A program made the translations under genes and the position numbers. Shown one piece after another: positions 33,852 to 43,013 of a stretch of 64,000 nucleotides of DNA (position 1 is its first letter; each line of letters begins with the position of its first letter). The stretch lies in the NCBI GenBank assembly GCA_016183765.1, contig JACPEA010000010.1, forward strand, positions 124,001-188,000, written 5' to 3'. Under the pieces are notes generated by a model. That model made no database searches. It was not told where the DNA came from and was given only the letters and a program-made list of their open reading frames with translations. The DNA is from Bacteroidota bacterium (GTDB taxonomy: Bacteria > Bacteroidota > Bacteroidia > Chitinophagales > Chitinophagaceae).

Positions 33852-35222
33852 TTATTTTATCACCTGGTCTTCTTCTTCCTTGAAGAGATCGATCAGGTTG
33901 TTCTTGAACTTGTCCCAGAACTTCCCTTTTCTTCCAGACACATCCACAGATGCAACAGGAGCAACGGTTTCAGCCGGAGCAATGGCCTGTTCAACTGTGA
34001 GTTTCTTTGGCACTTCCACTTTCCTGAATTTTTCGGTGAACTCTTTGTGTTTGTGATCGAAATCACTGTATCCTTTCAGGATCAGTCCCAGGCAGGTAGA
34101 ATACATCGGTTTCTTCAGTTCTTCAATATGGTTAGGTGCCAGGTGCTCATTCGGGTATCCGATACGGGCATTCAGGCCTGTGGTGTATTCGGTTAACTGG
34201 ATCAGGTGTTTCAGCTGCGATCCGCCACCCGTCAGGATGATACCGCCATTCAGCATGCGGCTGTCGAGACCTACCTGCTTCAGGTGATAGGTCACAAAAT
34301 CCAGGATCTCGCTCATCCTTGCCTGGATGATGGCTGCCAGGTTCTTTACGCTGATCTCTTTGGCAGGCATACCCTTCAGGCCGGGTATGGTGATATAGGC
34401 ATTGGCTTTTGCCTCATCTGCCAGGGCGGAACCGAACTGCACTTTCATGGCTTCGGCCTGGCTCTTCAATACACCCAGACCCATGCGGATATCATTGGTG
34501 ATGTTCTCGCCACCAAAAGGTATTACGGCAGTATGTTTCAGGATACCTTCATAAAATACGGCCAGGTCACTGGTACCACCACCGATATCAAGGATGGCCA
34601 CACCCGCTTCCATATCAATATCGCTCATAACAGCACTCGCAGAAGCCAGGGGCTGGAGAACCAGGTCTTTGGTGGTCAGGTTGCTTCTCTCAACAGCACG
34701 GTTGATGTTACGGATCGCGTTGCGGTCGCCGGTGATGATATGGAAGTTCGCGCCCACTTTCACCCCGTTGTACCCGATCGGGTCTTTGATGTTCTGGATA
34801 TTATCCACATGAAAATCCTGGGGGATCACATCGATGATCTGGTCGCCGGCAGGAATGAAGGTCTTGCGCTGGTTGTTGATCAGTTGTTCGATCTCGGGGC
34901 GTTTGATCTCGGTATCCGCGTCCTGGCGAACAATATCGCCGCGGGTCTGCAGGCTCTTGATATGATGCCCGGCAATACCTACATATACTTCATTGATCTC
35001 CAGATCCGGATTACTTTCATAACAATTCTCCAGGGCCTGCTGTATGGCTTTGATGGTCTGGTCGATGTTCAAAACCTGTCCATGCTGCACACCATTGCTG
35101 TTGGCGCGGCCAAAACCCAAAATCTCCAGCTTGCCATATTCGTTCTTACGGCCGGCAATGGCTGCGATCTTTGTTGTGCCGATGTCCAGGCCAACAATGA
35201 TGGGTGATTCGTTGTGATTCAT
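33852..35222 (-). CDS. ftsA: Cell division protein FtsA
   Basis: 456 residues, actin-like ATPase that anchors FtsZ at the inner membrane. The phosphate-1 motif is IIVGLDIGTTKIAAIAG (8-24). The inserted SHS2 domain follows (about 88-165), then phosphate-2 ILDIGGGTSDLAVF and the adenosine motif GIILTGGGSQLKHL. The extreme C-terminus, KFWDKFKNNLIDLFKEEE, is the amphipathic membrane-targeting helix. An 830-bp open frame exists antisense, but it has no recognisable content. Order ftsQ-ftsA-ftsZ is canonical. Confidence 0.97.
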   Translation of the reverse strand: MNHNESPIIVGLDIGTTKIAAIAGRKNEYGKLEILGFGRANSNGVQHGQVLNIDQTIKAIQQALENCYESNPDLEINEVYVGIAGHHIKSLQTRGDIVRQDADTEIKRPEIEQLINNQRKTFIPAGDQIIDVIPQDFHVDNIQNIKDPIGYNGVKVGANFHIITGDRNAIRNINRAVERSNLTTKDLVLQPLASASAVMSDIDMEAGVAILDIGGGTSDLAVFYEGILKHTAVIPFGGENITNDIRMGLGVLKSQAEAMKVQFGSALADEAKANAYITIPGLKGMPAKEISVKNLAAIIQARMSEILDFVTYHLKQVGLDSRMLNGGIILTGGGSQLKHLIQLTEYTTGLNARIGYPNEHLAPNHIEELKKPMYSTCLGLILKGYSDFDHKHKEFTEKFRKVEVPKKLTVEQAIAPAETVAPVASVDVSGRKGKFWDKFKNNLIDLFKEEEDQVIK

Positions 35223-35328
35223 GTGTTGTGTTTTAGTTGTTTTTAATGGGTAGTTGTTATGTTATCGTTCGTGGCAGGTAGTGAACAGCGGCGAAAAACC
35301 TTCCCCCATCCACAACCGCCGGTCACGG

Positions 35329-36417
35329 TTATTGATTTCTGGTCATCACGGCTTTGGGTTTTTTGTTCCTGGCAGCAGGCTTTTTTTGTACTGCTTTTTT
35401 AGTCCCGGCTTTCTTCACATTCGTTAACGATTTATTAATCACTTTATTGTTTGTGACCGTTGCAGAATTTGCTTTTGCAACAGGTTTTAACGCCGTGGTA
35501 ACTACCGGCTTTTTTACCTCTCTATCTTTTTTAACAACAGGCACCGGACTGCTGATGCGATTGCTATCCGGGAGACCCTGTATCGGCTGCTGCAGCATTC
35601 CCTGCATCAAAGCGTGTGCTTTTGCAGAATCGATACGGGCCTGGGATATGCCTTTACGGATGGCGACCACCTGGTTATCGTATTGGATATCCAGTTTCTC
35701 ATAGGTGTTGATCCCATTCTGCAACCAGGCTTTGTGGTAGAAAGTGCTGAGCTTCCGGAACTTTCTGTCCAGGTCTTCCACATTTCCCAACATGACCGTA
35801 TGATCGCCCAGCACAGGCACCAGCTCAAAACCGGTACCCGGCGTGATATCTACCTGCGCCACCTGTGCCATCCAGAAAGAGTCTGCCAGGATATATTTTC
35901 CAATGCTGACGATATCATTCAGCAGCATGCTATCCGGCTTGGCCAGTAAAGATCTATCCGAAGGGAAGCCGGTAAAAACAGGCACCCTTGCCGACAGTTT
36001 CTCACTCAACGGCAGGCGTAGCGCATTGCTATCCAGGTAAAAGGAATTGCCTCCCAGCGTAAACACCCTGGCTACCGGTTGGCGCTCTTCTATCTTCACC
36101 TGTAGTGACTGGTTGTTGTCGAGGAACATTTCGGCGTTCTTTACCCAGGGATCTTTCTCTACCAGCGATTCCATCTGCCGGAGATCCAGCGATCCGATAC
36201 GGCTGCCGGTAATCCGCCCCACTGAGTGTAACATTTCCAACACATCTTTTTCATCAATGAACATATGTTGCTCAACCCCGGTGATCTCAATGGCAATATC
36301 GGTACAGGTTCTCTGGTTTTTCTGCTGCATGGCGGCGCCCAGCAGCACCATCGTTCCGATGCCGGCTAAGATCCAGAGACCATTCAACAGTATTTTTTTC
36401 CAGTTGTTCTTCCGCAT
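35329..36417 (-). CDS. ftsQ: Cell division protein FtsQ with a basic C-terminal tail
   Basis: 362 residues. One membrane span near 9-27 (LLNGLWILAGIGTMVLLGA), a POTRA domain (about 40-110, with VEKDPWVKNAEMFLDNN) and the FtsQ beta domain (about 115-255). FtsQ links FtsB/FtsL to the rest of the divisome in the periplasm. The last ~75 residues (288-362) are unusual: Lys/Ala/Thr/Asn-rich, strongly basic and probably disordered (KKAVQKKPAARNKKPKAV). It starts 2 bp after the murC stop, so it is translationally coupled. Confidence 0.92.
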   Translation of the reverse strand: MRKNNWKKILLNGLWILAGIGTMVLLGAAMQQKNQRTCTDIAIEITGVEQHMFIDEKDVLEMLHSVGRITGSRIGSLDLRQMESLVEKDPWVKNAEMFLDNNQSLQVKIEERQPVARVFTLGGNSFYLDSNALRLPLSEKLSARVPVFTGFPSDRSLLAKPDSMLLNDIVSIGKYILADSFWMAQVAQVDITPGTGFELVPVLGDHTVMLGNVEDLDRKFRKLSTFYHKAWLQNGINTYEKLDIQYDNQVVAIRKGISQARIDSAKAHALMQGMLQQPIQGLPDSNRISSPVPVVKKDREVKKPVVTTALKPVAKANSATVTNNKVINKSLTNVKKAGTKKAVQKKPAARNKKPKAVMTRNQ

Positions 36418-36419
36418 GT

Positions 36420-37781
36420 TTATCCTTTCAGCAACAATTCTTTTACGGGTTGCACCAGCGCATCAATATCACCGGCTCCGGCCATGACCAACAGCTTGGG
36501 CTTGTTTACAGCCACCCAGCTTTTCAATTCTTCCTTATCCAGCACCTGGCGTTTAGCCACGTTCATCTTACTCATCACCAGTTCACTGCTCACACCCCGC
36601 ATGGGCAGTTCGCGGGCGGGGTAGATGGGCAACAGTATCACTTCATCAGCCATATCAAGACTCAGGGCAAATTCGTTGGCCAGGTCGTTGGTGCGACTGA
36701 ACAAATGCGGCTGAAATACCAGCGTCAGTTTTTCTCCGGGGAAAATACTTTTCACGCCGGTGATCAGTGCGCGCAGTTCTTCAGGGTGGTGCGCATAATC
36801 ATCGATCAGCACCTGGTCTTCTGTCTTCAACGCATATTCAAACCTTCTCCTCACCCCTTTAAAATCAGCCACTGCCGCTTTGATCTTATCATCATCGATG
36901 CCCAGGTATTTGGCCACAGTGATCGCAGCCACACAGTTTTCAATATTATGCAAGCCCCCCATATGCAGTACCACATCCGGTATGGTCCAGTTCTGATTCA
37001 CTACATCAAATACATAACTGCCATTCAGCACTTTTCGGTTGGCCGCATACACATCGGCCCGGGCGTCTTCGAAACTGTAGGTATACAGGTTGGCTGCGGT
37101 AAGTTCTCCGCCACGTTCCAGGTCGTATTTAGCAATCAGGCAACCGCCGGGTTTCAGTTTTTGGGAGAACTGGATGAACGCATTCACCACTTCTTCGGGT
37201 GTGCCATAAATATCAAGGTGATCAGGATCCATGGCCGTGATCACCGCCACATCGGGAACCAGTTTTAAAAAACTGCGGTCATATTCGTCGGCTTCCACCA
37301 CCACCACATTCTTCTCGCTGCTCCAGAAATTGGTATTATAATTAGCTGCAATGCCTCCTAAAAATGCATTACATCCATAACCTGTGTGGCGAAGCAGGTG
37401 CGCCGTCATGGAAGTAACCGTGGTCTTTCCATGGGTTCCTCCCACGCAGATATTGAAAGAGCCTTCCGTGATCCACTGCAGCACATCGCTCCTTTTCACT
37501 ACGGTATAACCATTCTCCCGGTAAAACACCAGCTCCGCATGCTGTGCCGGAATAGCGGGCGTGTATACAACCGTATCGGCATCTTTAGGAGCCAGATCTA
37601 CCCGTTCTTCGTAATGAATAGCGATACCAGCCGCTTCCAGCTCGCGTGTAAGCGGCGTTGATGTCCTGTCGTAACCGCTCACATCAGCTCCCTTAGCCTT
37701 GAAATAACGGGCCAGGGCACTCATGCCAATTCCACCGATGCCGATGAAATAGATCTTTCGTATGTTGTTCAATTTGCTCAC
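36420..37781 (-). CDS. murC: UDP-N-acetylmuramate--L-alanine ligase
   Basis: 453 residues. It adds L-Ala to UDP-MurNAc in the cytosol, the first peptide step. N-terminal UDP-binding GIGGIGMSALARYF, central ATP loop CVGGTHGKTTVTSM, then VVEADEYDRSFL and DPDHLDIYG, and the C-terminal YAHHPEELRA are all in Mur-ligase order. It overlaps murG by 4 bp (ATGA-type) and is 2 bp from ftsQ, indicating tight coupling. Confidence 0.97.
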   Translation of the reverse strand: MSKLNNIRKIYFIGIGGIGMSALARYFKAKGADVSGYDRTSTPLTRELEAAGIAIHYEERVDLAPKDADTVVYTPAIPAQHAELVFYRENGYTVVKRSDVLQWITEGSFNICVGGTHGKTTVTSMTAHLLRHTGYGCNAFLGGIAANYNTNFWSSEKNVVVVEADEYDRSFLKLVPDVAVITAMDPDHLDIYGTPEEVVNAFIQFSQKLKPGGCLIAKYDLERGGELTAANLYTYSFEDARADVYAANRKVLNGSYVFDVVNQNWTIPDVVLHMGGLHNIENCVAAITVAKYLGIDDDKIKAAVADFKGVRRRFEYALKTEDQVLIDDYAHHPEELRALITGVKSIFPGEKLTLVFQPHLFSRTNDLANEFALSLDMADEVILLPIYPARELPMRGVSSELVMSKMNVAKRQVLDKEELKSWVAVNKPKLLVMAGAGDIDALVQPVKELLLKG

Positions 37782-38920
37782 CTGATATGTTTCAATATTT
37801 CTTTGGCGATCACTTCGTCCGCATTGTTCACGGCCAGCGCTTTACAGTTGATATGCAACTGTTGCTGCAAGGCTTCGTCTTTCGCCAATGCGATCACCGT
37901 GGCCACCAGTTTTGCTTTTGCTTCCTTATCGTTCACCATCAATGCGGCCTGTTTATTCACCAGGTTCATGGCATTGGAAGTCTGGTGATCCTCTGCAGCC
38001 AGCGGGAACGGAACAAATACCGTTGGTTTGCCCACTACACAGATCTCCGTTACCGACATGGCACCTGCCCTGCTGATGACCACATCGGCTGCCGCATAAG
38101 CTATTTCCATTTCTTTGATAAAATCATTCACCCATACATTCTTTCTCCCGCCTCCTTTCATCATATATTCAGCGGCAGTGGTTTTCCCGGTCTGCCAGAT
38201 CAATTGCAGGTCGTTCAGTGCAAACTCGTCCAAATGCGGGGCCAGCGACTCATTGATGCTGCGTGCACCAAGACTTCCGCCAATAGCAAGCACCGTTTTT
38301 TTATTGGGATCCAAACCAAAAAAACGGAGGGCTTCTGCATGGTCAATCTTTGATTCAACAATGGTCTTCCGCACAGGATTCCCTACCACAAAAAGTTTTT
38401 CTTTTGGAAAGAACTTCTCCATTCCATCTGTTGCCACAAAAATCGCTGTGGCTTTTTTACCCAGCAGTATATTGCTCTTACCGGCAAATGAATTGCTCTC
38501 GTGGATGAATGTGGGGATCCTTTTGGACTGCGCATAGCGCAATACCGGGAACGAAGAATATCCTCCCACACCAATGACCGCATCGGGGCGGAACTTATCT
38601 ATGATCAGCCTTACCTGTAAAAAACTTTTCACCAGTTTGATCGGAAGACTGAGGTTTCTCCATAAGGATTGCCTGTCGAGTCCGGCAATATCCAGTCCTT
38701 TGATTGGATAACCGGCCTGTGGAACTTTCTCCATTTCCATTTTACCATTGGCCCCCACAAAGAGGATCTCGATGGCATTGTGTTCTTGCTTTAAAGCATT
38801 GGCAATCGCGATCGCCGGGAAGATATGTCCACCCGTTCCTCCTCCGGCAATGATCACACGGATCAGCTTCTGCGCTGCGGCAGCATCGGAATGCGTTGTG
38901 GTATGTGTATGTCCGCTCAT
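37778..38920 (-). CDS. murG: UDP-GlcNAc:lipid I GlcNAc transferase
   Basis: 380 residues, GT-B glycosyltransferase at the inner face of the inner membrane, making lipid II. The start contains a His/Thr/Ala-rich stretch of ~17 residues (TTTHSDAAAAQKL), then the glycine loop IIAGGGTGGHIFPAIAIA. The second loop is AIGGSLGARSIN and the donor-binding segment is VISRAGAMSVTEI with PLAAEDHQTSNA. The start could be internal, but no better ATG precedes the glycine loop. It overlaps murC and ftsW by 4 bp each. Confidence 0.96.
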   Translation of the reverse strand: MSGHTHTTTHSDAAAAQKLIRVIIAGGGTGGHIFPAIAIANALKQEHNAIEILFVGANGKMEMEKVPQAGYPIKGLDIAGLDRQSLWRNLSLPIKLVKSFLQVRLIIDKFRPDAVIGVGGYSSFPVLRYAQSKRIPTFIHESNSFAGKSNILLGKKATAIFVATDGMEKFFPKEKLFVVGNPVRKTIVESKIDHAEALRFFGLDPNKKTVLAIGGSLGARSINESLAPHLDEFALNDLQLIWQTGKTTAAEYMMKGGGRKNVWVNDFIKEMEIAYAAADVVISRAGAMSVTEICVVGKPTVFVPFPLAAEDHQTSNAMNLVNKQAALMVNDKEAKAKLVATVIALAKDEALQQQLHINCKALAVNNADEVIAKEILKHIR

Positions 38921-40230
38921 GATTTCTGTTCAACTGGTTTAACAGGTTCTTCAGGCACTGGCTGCGTTACGGCAACCGGTTCTACTTTTCCTTCCATCTG
39001 TTCCACATTTCTGGCCACACTTAATATAATTCCAATAGCACCACAGGTAAACAGGAAGGAGCTTCCTCCCATACTTACCAGCGGAAGCGTTACCCCTGTA
39101 ACCGGCACCAGGTTCACATTCACCGCCATATTCGCCACTGCCTGTATCACCAGCGTAAAACTCAATCCCAATGCAAGAAATGCGCCAAACGCATAAGGGC
39201 ATCTCCGGAATATGCGGATACACCGGAACAGGAAAACGAGGTAGATGAATATCATGAACGCACCACCCAACAATCCATATTCTTCTATGATGATGGAATA
39301 AATAAAGTCGTTATACGCCTGTGGCAGAAAGTTCCGCTGACGGCTATTGCCAGGGCCCAATCCCACCAGCACGCTGCCGTTGGCAATGGCGATCTTCGCC
39401 TGCTGCACCTGGTATGGGGTCTCATTGTCTTTGGCGTACATGAAATCCTGCACCCGACGTACCCAGGTACCGATACGGCCGAAGGATTTGGCTTTTTCAG
39501 CAATACCTGCTTTTTTGGTCTCGTCGCTCTGTTTGCCATCATAGGTGAATACGGCCACCATAATGATGAGCGCCACAGGTATCAGTGCCACGCCGATGGT
39601 CATCAGAATATGTTTGATACTGACCCGGCCAATGAACATCAGCAACAGCGCAGTGGCGCCGGTCAATAAGGCATTCGACAGGTTAGCCGGCATGATCAGC
39701 GCACAGATGATCAGCACCGGTGTAACAACAGGAATAAATCCTTTTTTGAAATCTTTGATCATTTCCTGTTTCTTACTCAGCAAGCGGGAAATGTACATGA
39801 ACAATGCCAGCTTGGCCAGGTCACTGGTCTGGATGGTCATGTTGATGATGGGCAATTTGATCCAGCGGCTGCCGTCGTTGATCCTGGCACCGAAGAACAA
39901 GGTATATAATAACAGAGGTATCGAGATCAGGAAAAGGATCGTGGCTACCCTGGAAAAAATAGTATAGTTGATACGATGCAGGAAATAGATCACCAGTAAC
40001 CCCACCAGTGAAAAGGACACCTGCTTAAAAAGGTATACATTGGTATTACCCTTATACATCTTATAGGCCAGCGAACCTGTTGCACTGTATACCACCAGGA
40101 TAGAGATCAGCGATAGCAATACCACGATACCCCAGATATATTTATCGCCCCGGGTACGGTTCACCAGCTGCCCGCGCATTCCACCAATGCTGGGCATCTG
40201 TGAAAACAAGGTATCTCTGATCTCTGACAT
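38917..40230 (-). CDS. ftsW: Septal peptidoglycan polymerase FtsW
   Basis: 437 residues, SEDS family with about ten membrane spans. With the cognate PBP it polymerises lipid II at the septum. The extracytoplasmic segment GNSRQRNFLPQAYNDFIYSI holds the SEDS motif, followed by EEYGLLGGAF, and PVTGVTLPLVSMGGSS is the family C-terminal signature. The cytoplasmic tail (VTQPVPEEPVKPVEQKS) is short and charged. Identity with FtsW and not RodA follows from the dcw location. It is 67 bp from murD. Confidence 0.95.
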   Translation of the reverse strand: MSEIRDTLFSQMPSIGGMRGQLVNRTRGDKYIWGIVVLLSLISILVVYSATGSLAYKMYKGNTNVYLFKQVSFSLVGLLVIYFLHRINYTIFSRVATILFLISIPLLLYTLFFGARINDGSRWIKLPIINMTIQTSDLAKLALFMYISRLLSKKQEMIKDFKKGFIPVVTPVLIICALIMPANLSNALLTGATALLLMFIGRVSIKHILMTIGVALIPVALIIMVAVFTYDGKQSDETKKAGIAEKAKSFGRIGTWVRRVQDFMYAKDNETPYQVQQAKIAIANGSVLVGLGPGNSRQRNFLPQAYNDFIYSIIIEEYGLLGGAFMIFIYLVFLFRCIRIFRRCPYAFGAFLALGLSFTLVIQAVANMAVNVNLVPVTGVTLPLVSMGGSSFLFTCGAIGIILSVARNVEQMEGKVEPVAVTQPVPEEPVKPVEQKS

Positions 40231-40297
40231 TTCGGTTTTGGATTAGGTGGTGTGAAGCACGAAACATGGTTCCTGCCTCACGCCACAGACTTGTTAT

Positions 40298-41630
40298 TTA
40301 CAATTCTTTTACTGCATCTTTAAACTGCCGGCCCCTGTCTTCATAATTTTTGAAGAGGTCAAAGCTGGCACAGGCCGGACTTAATAACACCACATCACCT
40401 TTTGCTGATAATCTAAAAGATGCATTCACCGCTTTCTTGGCCGAATCGGTCTCTATGATCGTTGGCACGATATCTTTGAAAGCCTCTATGATCTTTTTAT
40501 TGTCCACTCCCATACATACTATGGCTTTCACCTTCTCTTTTACAAGGTCGGCGATGAGGCTATAGTCGTTTCCCTTATCGGTACCACCCAATACCAATAT
40601 GGTCGGCTTGTTCATACTTTCCAGGGCAAACCAGGTGCTGTTCACATTGGTTGCCTTACTGTCGTTAATAAACTCAACACCCCTCACCATGGCCACGAAC
40701 TCCATGCGATGCTCGAGACTATGAAAGTTCTTTACTGCCTCGCGGATCTTCTCTTTGCGGATGCCGAGCGTAGCGGCTGCGATTCCTGCTGCCATAGTGT
40801 TGTAGTTGTTGTGTTTACCTTTCAGAGCAAAGTCATAGATACTCATGCTTACTCTTTCTTCCTGGATTCTCAGCATCATCTGGTCGCCCTTGATGTAGCC
40901 GCCTTTTTTTACTTCTTGTTTCATATAATGGGTTAGTATGAATGGTTAGTAATGGGATTCTTTGCATGATCACTTCATCATCCAGACAATAGATGAAATG
41001 ATCTTTTTCTGTTTGGTTACTGATGATCCTGAACTTACTGTTGATGTAGTTCTCGAACTTGTACTCGTACCTGTCGAGATGGTCTTCGGTAATGTTCAGC
41101 AACACCGCTATGTCTGCCCGGAATTCTTTGATATCGTCCAGCTGAAAAGAGCTCACTTCCACCACGTAAACCTCTTTGGGATCGAGCGCCACCTGTTTGG
41201 CAAACGAGATCCCGATATTGCCCACCATGGCACAATCCAAACCGGCTGTCTGGCAGATATGGTAGGTAAGCGCCGTAGTGGTGCTTTTACCGTTACTGCC
41301 TGTAATAGCAACGATCTTACTGTTGCCCTTGAACCGGTATGCCAGCTCTATCTCGCTGATCACTGGTATACCTTTGGCCCTGATCTGTTTCACCATCTCG
41401 TTCTTCTCAGGGATACCCGGGCTCTTCATCACTTCGTCTGCCGACAGGATCTTTTCAGCTGTATGCTGTCCTTCTTCAAATGCAATTCCGTTATCAAAGA
41501 GCTCTTGTTTGTAAGATGTTTTCAGCTGGCCACCATCGCTCAGGAATACATCGTAACCCTGTTTCTTTCCCAGGATAGCTGCACCTATGCCGCTTTCTCC
41601 TCCGCCCAGTATCACCAGTTTATGCGCCAT
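40298..41630 (-). CDS. murD: UDP-N-acetylmuramoylalanine--D-glutamate ligase, interrupted by a +1 frameshift
   Basis: Two overlapping minus-strand frames together make one MurD. The first (from ATG 41630) carries GGGESGIGAAIL, the ATP loop ITGSNGKSTTTAL (109-121), VVEVSSFQLDD and LNITEDHLDRY. The second (208 residues, ending at 40298) carries GKHNNYNTMAAG, INDSKATNVNSTWFAL, LGGTDKGNDY and LLSPACASFDLFKNYEDRG. The break is near 40930-40932: removing one C of the run AACCCATTATATG joins the frames into a 443-residue protein of normal size (TIHTNHYMKQEV). Because murD is essential and the rest of the operon is intact, a sequencing or assembly error is most likely. The alternative is a real mutation. 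Confidence 0.9.
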
Positions 41631-41634
41631 CTTT

Positions 41635-42945
41635 TTATCTCATTTTCAGTGTTACAATGGACAGTACCACACAAATGATGGTAATGATCCAGAACCGCAC
41701 TGCTATTTTACTTTCGTGAAATCCCTTTTTCTGGTAGTGATGATGCAGGGGACTCATCAGGAATACCCTTTTTCCTTCACCATATTTTTTCTTGGTATAC
41801 TTGAAATAACTTACCTGGATGATCACGCTCAGGTTCTCGATCAGGAACACACCGCAGAAAATAGGGATCAATAATTCTTTACGAACAATAATGGCAAGCG
41901 AAGCGATGATACCGCCCAAAGCCAGGCTGCCGGTATCGCCCATGAATACCTGTGCCGGGAAGGCATTGTACCAGAGGAAACCAATACAAGCTCCCACAAA
42001 TGCACCCACAAAAATGGATAGTTCACCCAGGTTGGGGATATACATCACATCAAAGTAGTCTGCAAAAATGTAGTTACCGCTCACATATACGAACACCCCG
42101 ATGCCCGCACCGATGATCGCACTCACACCGGCCGCCAGTCCATCCAGCCCGTCCGTTAAATTGGCTCCGTTAGATACGGCCGTTACGATAAAGGTTACGA
42201 TCAGGATATACACCACCCAGGTATACTTCTCTGCACCCGGGGCGATCCAACTGATCAGTTTGCTGTAGTTGAACTGGTGATTCTTTACAAAAGGGATCGT
42301 CGTAATAGGCGTTTTCACTTTCACAAACTTCTTTTCAATACCGTTCAGCTTCCGCACAACGATATTGGAATCCTTTGCCAGGCGCTCTCCCTGCTGCAGC
42401 TGTGCCTGCGGACTGGTGATCACTTCCCTCTCAACGGTCACCGCATTACTGAAATAAAGGGTCAAACCAATGATGACACCGAGACCGATCTGCCCGATGA
42501 TCTTTGAGATACCGGCCAAACCATCACTGTCTTTCTTTTTATAGGCTTCACCTCTTTCCTGGGCAGCTTTCCTGGCTCTGATCTTGAAGAGATCATCCAG
42601 GAATCCGATCACACCCAGCCATACGGTACAAAGTATCATCAGGCGTATGTATACTTTATCCAGGTTGGCAAACAGCAGGGTGGGTATCAGGATACTCAGC
42701 AGGATGATGATACCACCCATGGTAGGTGTCCCTTTTTTCTGCGCCTGCCCTTCCAGTCCCAGGTCGCGTACACTTTCGCCGATCTGTTTTCTTTTCAGCA
42801 GCAGGATGATCCGTTTACCATACACCGTTGCCAGCAGCAATGACAAAATCACCGCCATCGCAATACGAAATGTAAGGAACTGGAACATGCCCGTACCCGG
42901 AAGGTGAAACTCTTTGTTAAGCCAGCTGAATAAGTAGTATAGCAT
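41635..42945 (-). CDS. mraY: Phospho-N-acetylmuramoyl-pentapeptide transferase
   Basis: 436 residues from the ATG at 42945 ([19 protein letters not shown]); a longer frame upstream adds only unlikely residues. It attaches phospho-MurNAc-pentapeptide to undecaprenyl phosphate, giving lipid I. About ten membrane spans. Catalytic aspartates are in FLDDLFKI and [12 protein letters not shown], and [11 protein letters not shown] is the HHH motif. [10 protein letters not shown] marks the first cytosolic loop. Between about 205 and 260 there is an insertion absent in E. coli ([17 protein letters not shown] and following), known in Bacteroidota. It ends 4 bp before murD. Confidence 0.96.
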   Translation of the reverse strand: MLYYLFSWLNKEFHLPGTGMFQFLTFRIAMAVILSLLLATVYGKRIILLLKRKQIGESVRDLGLEGQAQKKGTPTMGGIIILLSILIPTLLFANLDKVYIRLMILCTVWLGVIGFLDDLFKIRARKAAQERGEAYKKKDSDGLAGISKIIGQIGLGVIIGLTLYFSNAVTVEREVITSPQAQLQQGERLAKDSNIVVRKLNGIEKKFVKVKTPITTIPFVKNHQFNYSKLISWIAPGAEKYTWVVYILIVTFIVTAVSNGANLTDGLDGLAAGVSAIIGAGIGVFVYVSGNYIFADYFDVMYIPNLGELSIFVGAFVGACIGFLWYNAFPAQVFMGDTGSLALGGIIASLAIIVRKELLIPIFCGVFLIENLSVIIQVSYFKYTKKKYGEGKRVFLMSPLHHHYQKKGFHESKIAVRFWIITIICVVLSIVTLKMR

Positions 42946-43013
42946 AGTTAAAGTTGTTAGTGTTAGCTGTGGCTGCCTGCCCATTGTCTGCCAGCCATCA
43001 CCTGTCATCTATT

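Noticed and set aside
34206-35207. Long plus-strand open frame (333 codons) opposite ftsA
   Set aside because: It is antisense to a well-conserved gene, has no recognisable domain and follows from the codon pattern of ftsA.
40926-40950. Programmed frameshift in murD
   Set aside because: No slippery site is in phase (the zero-frame codon is CCA), no stop codon or stimulatory structure is apparent, and MurD is not known to use one.
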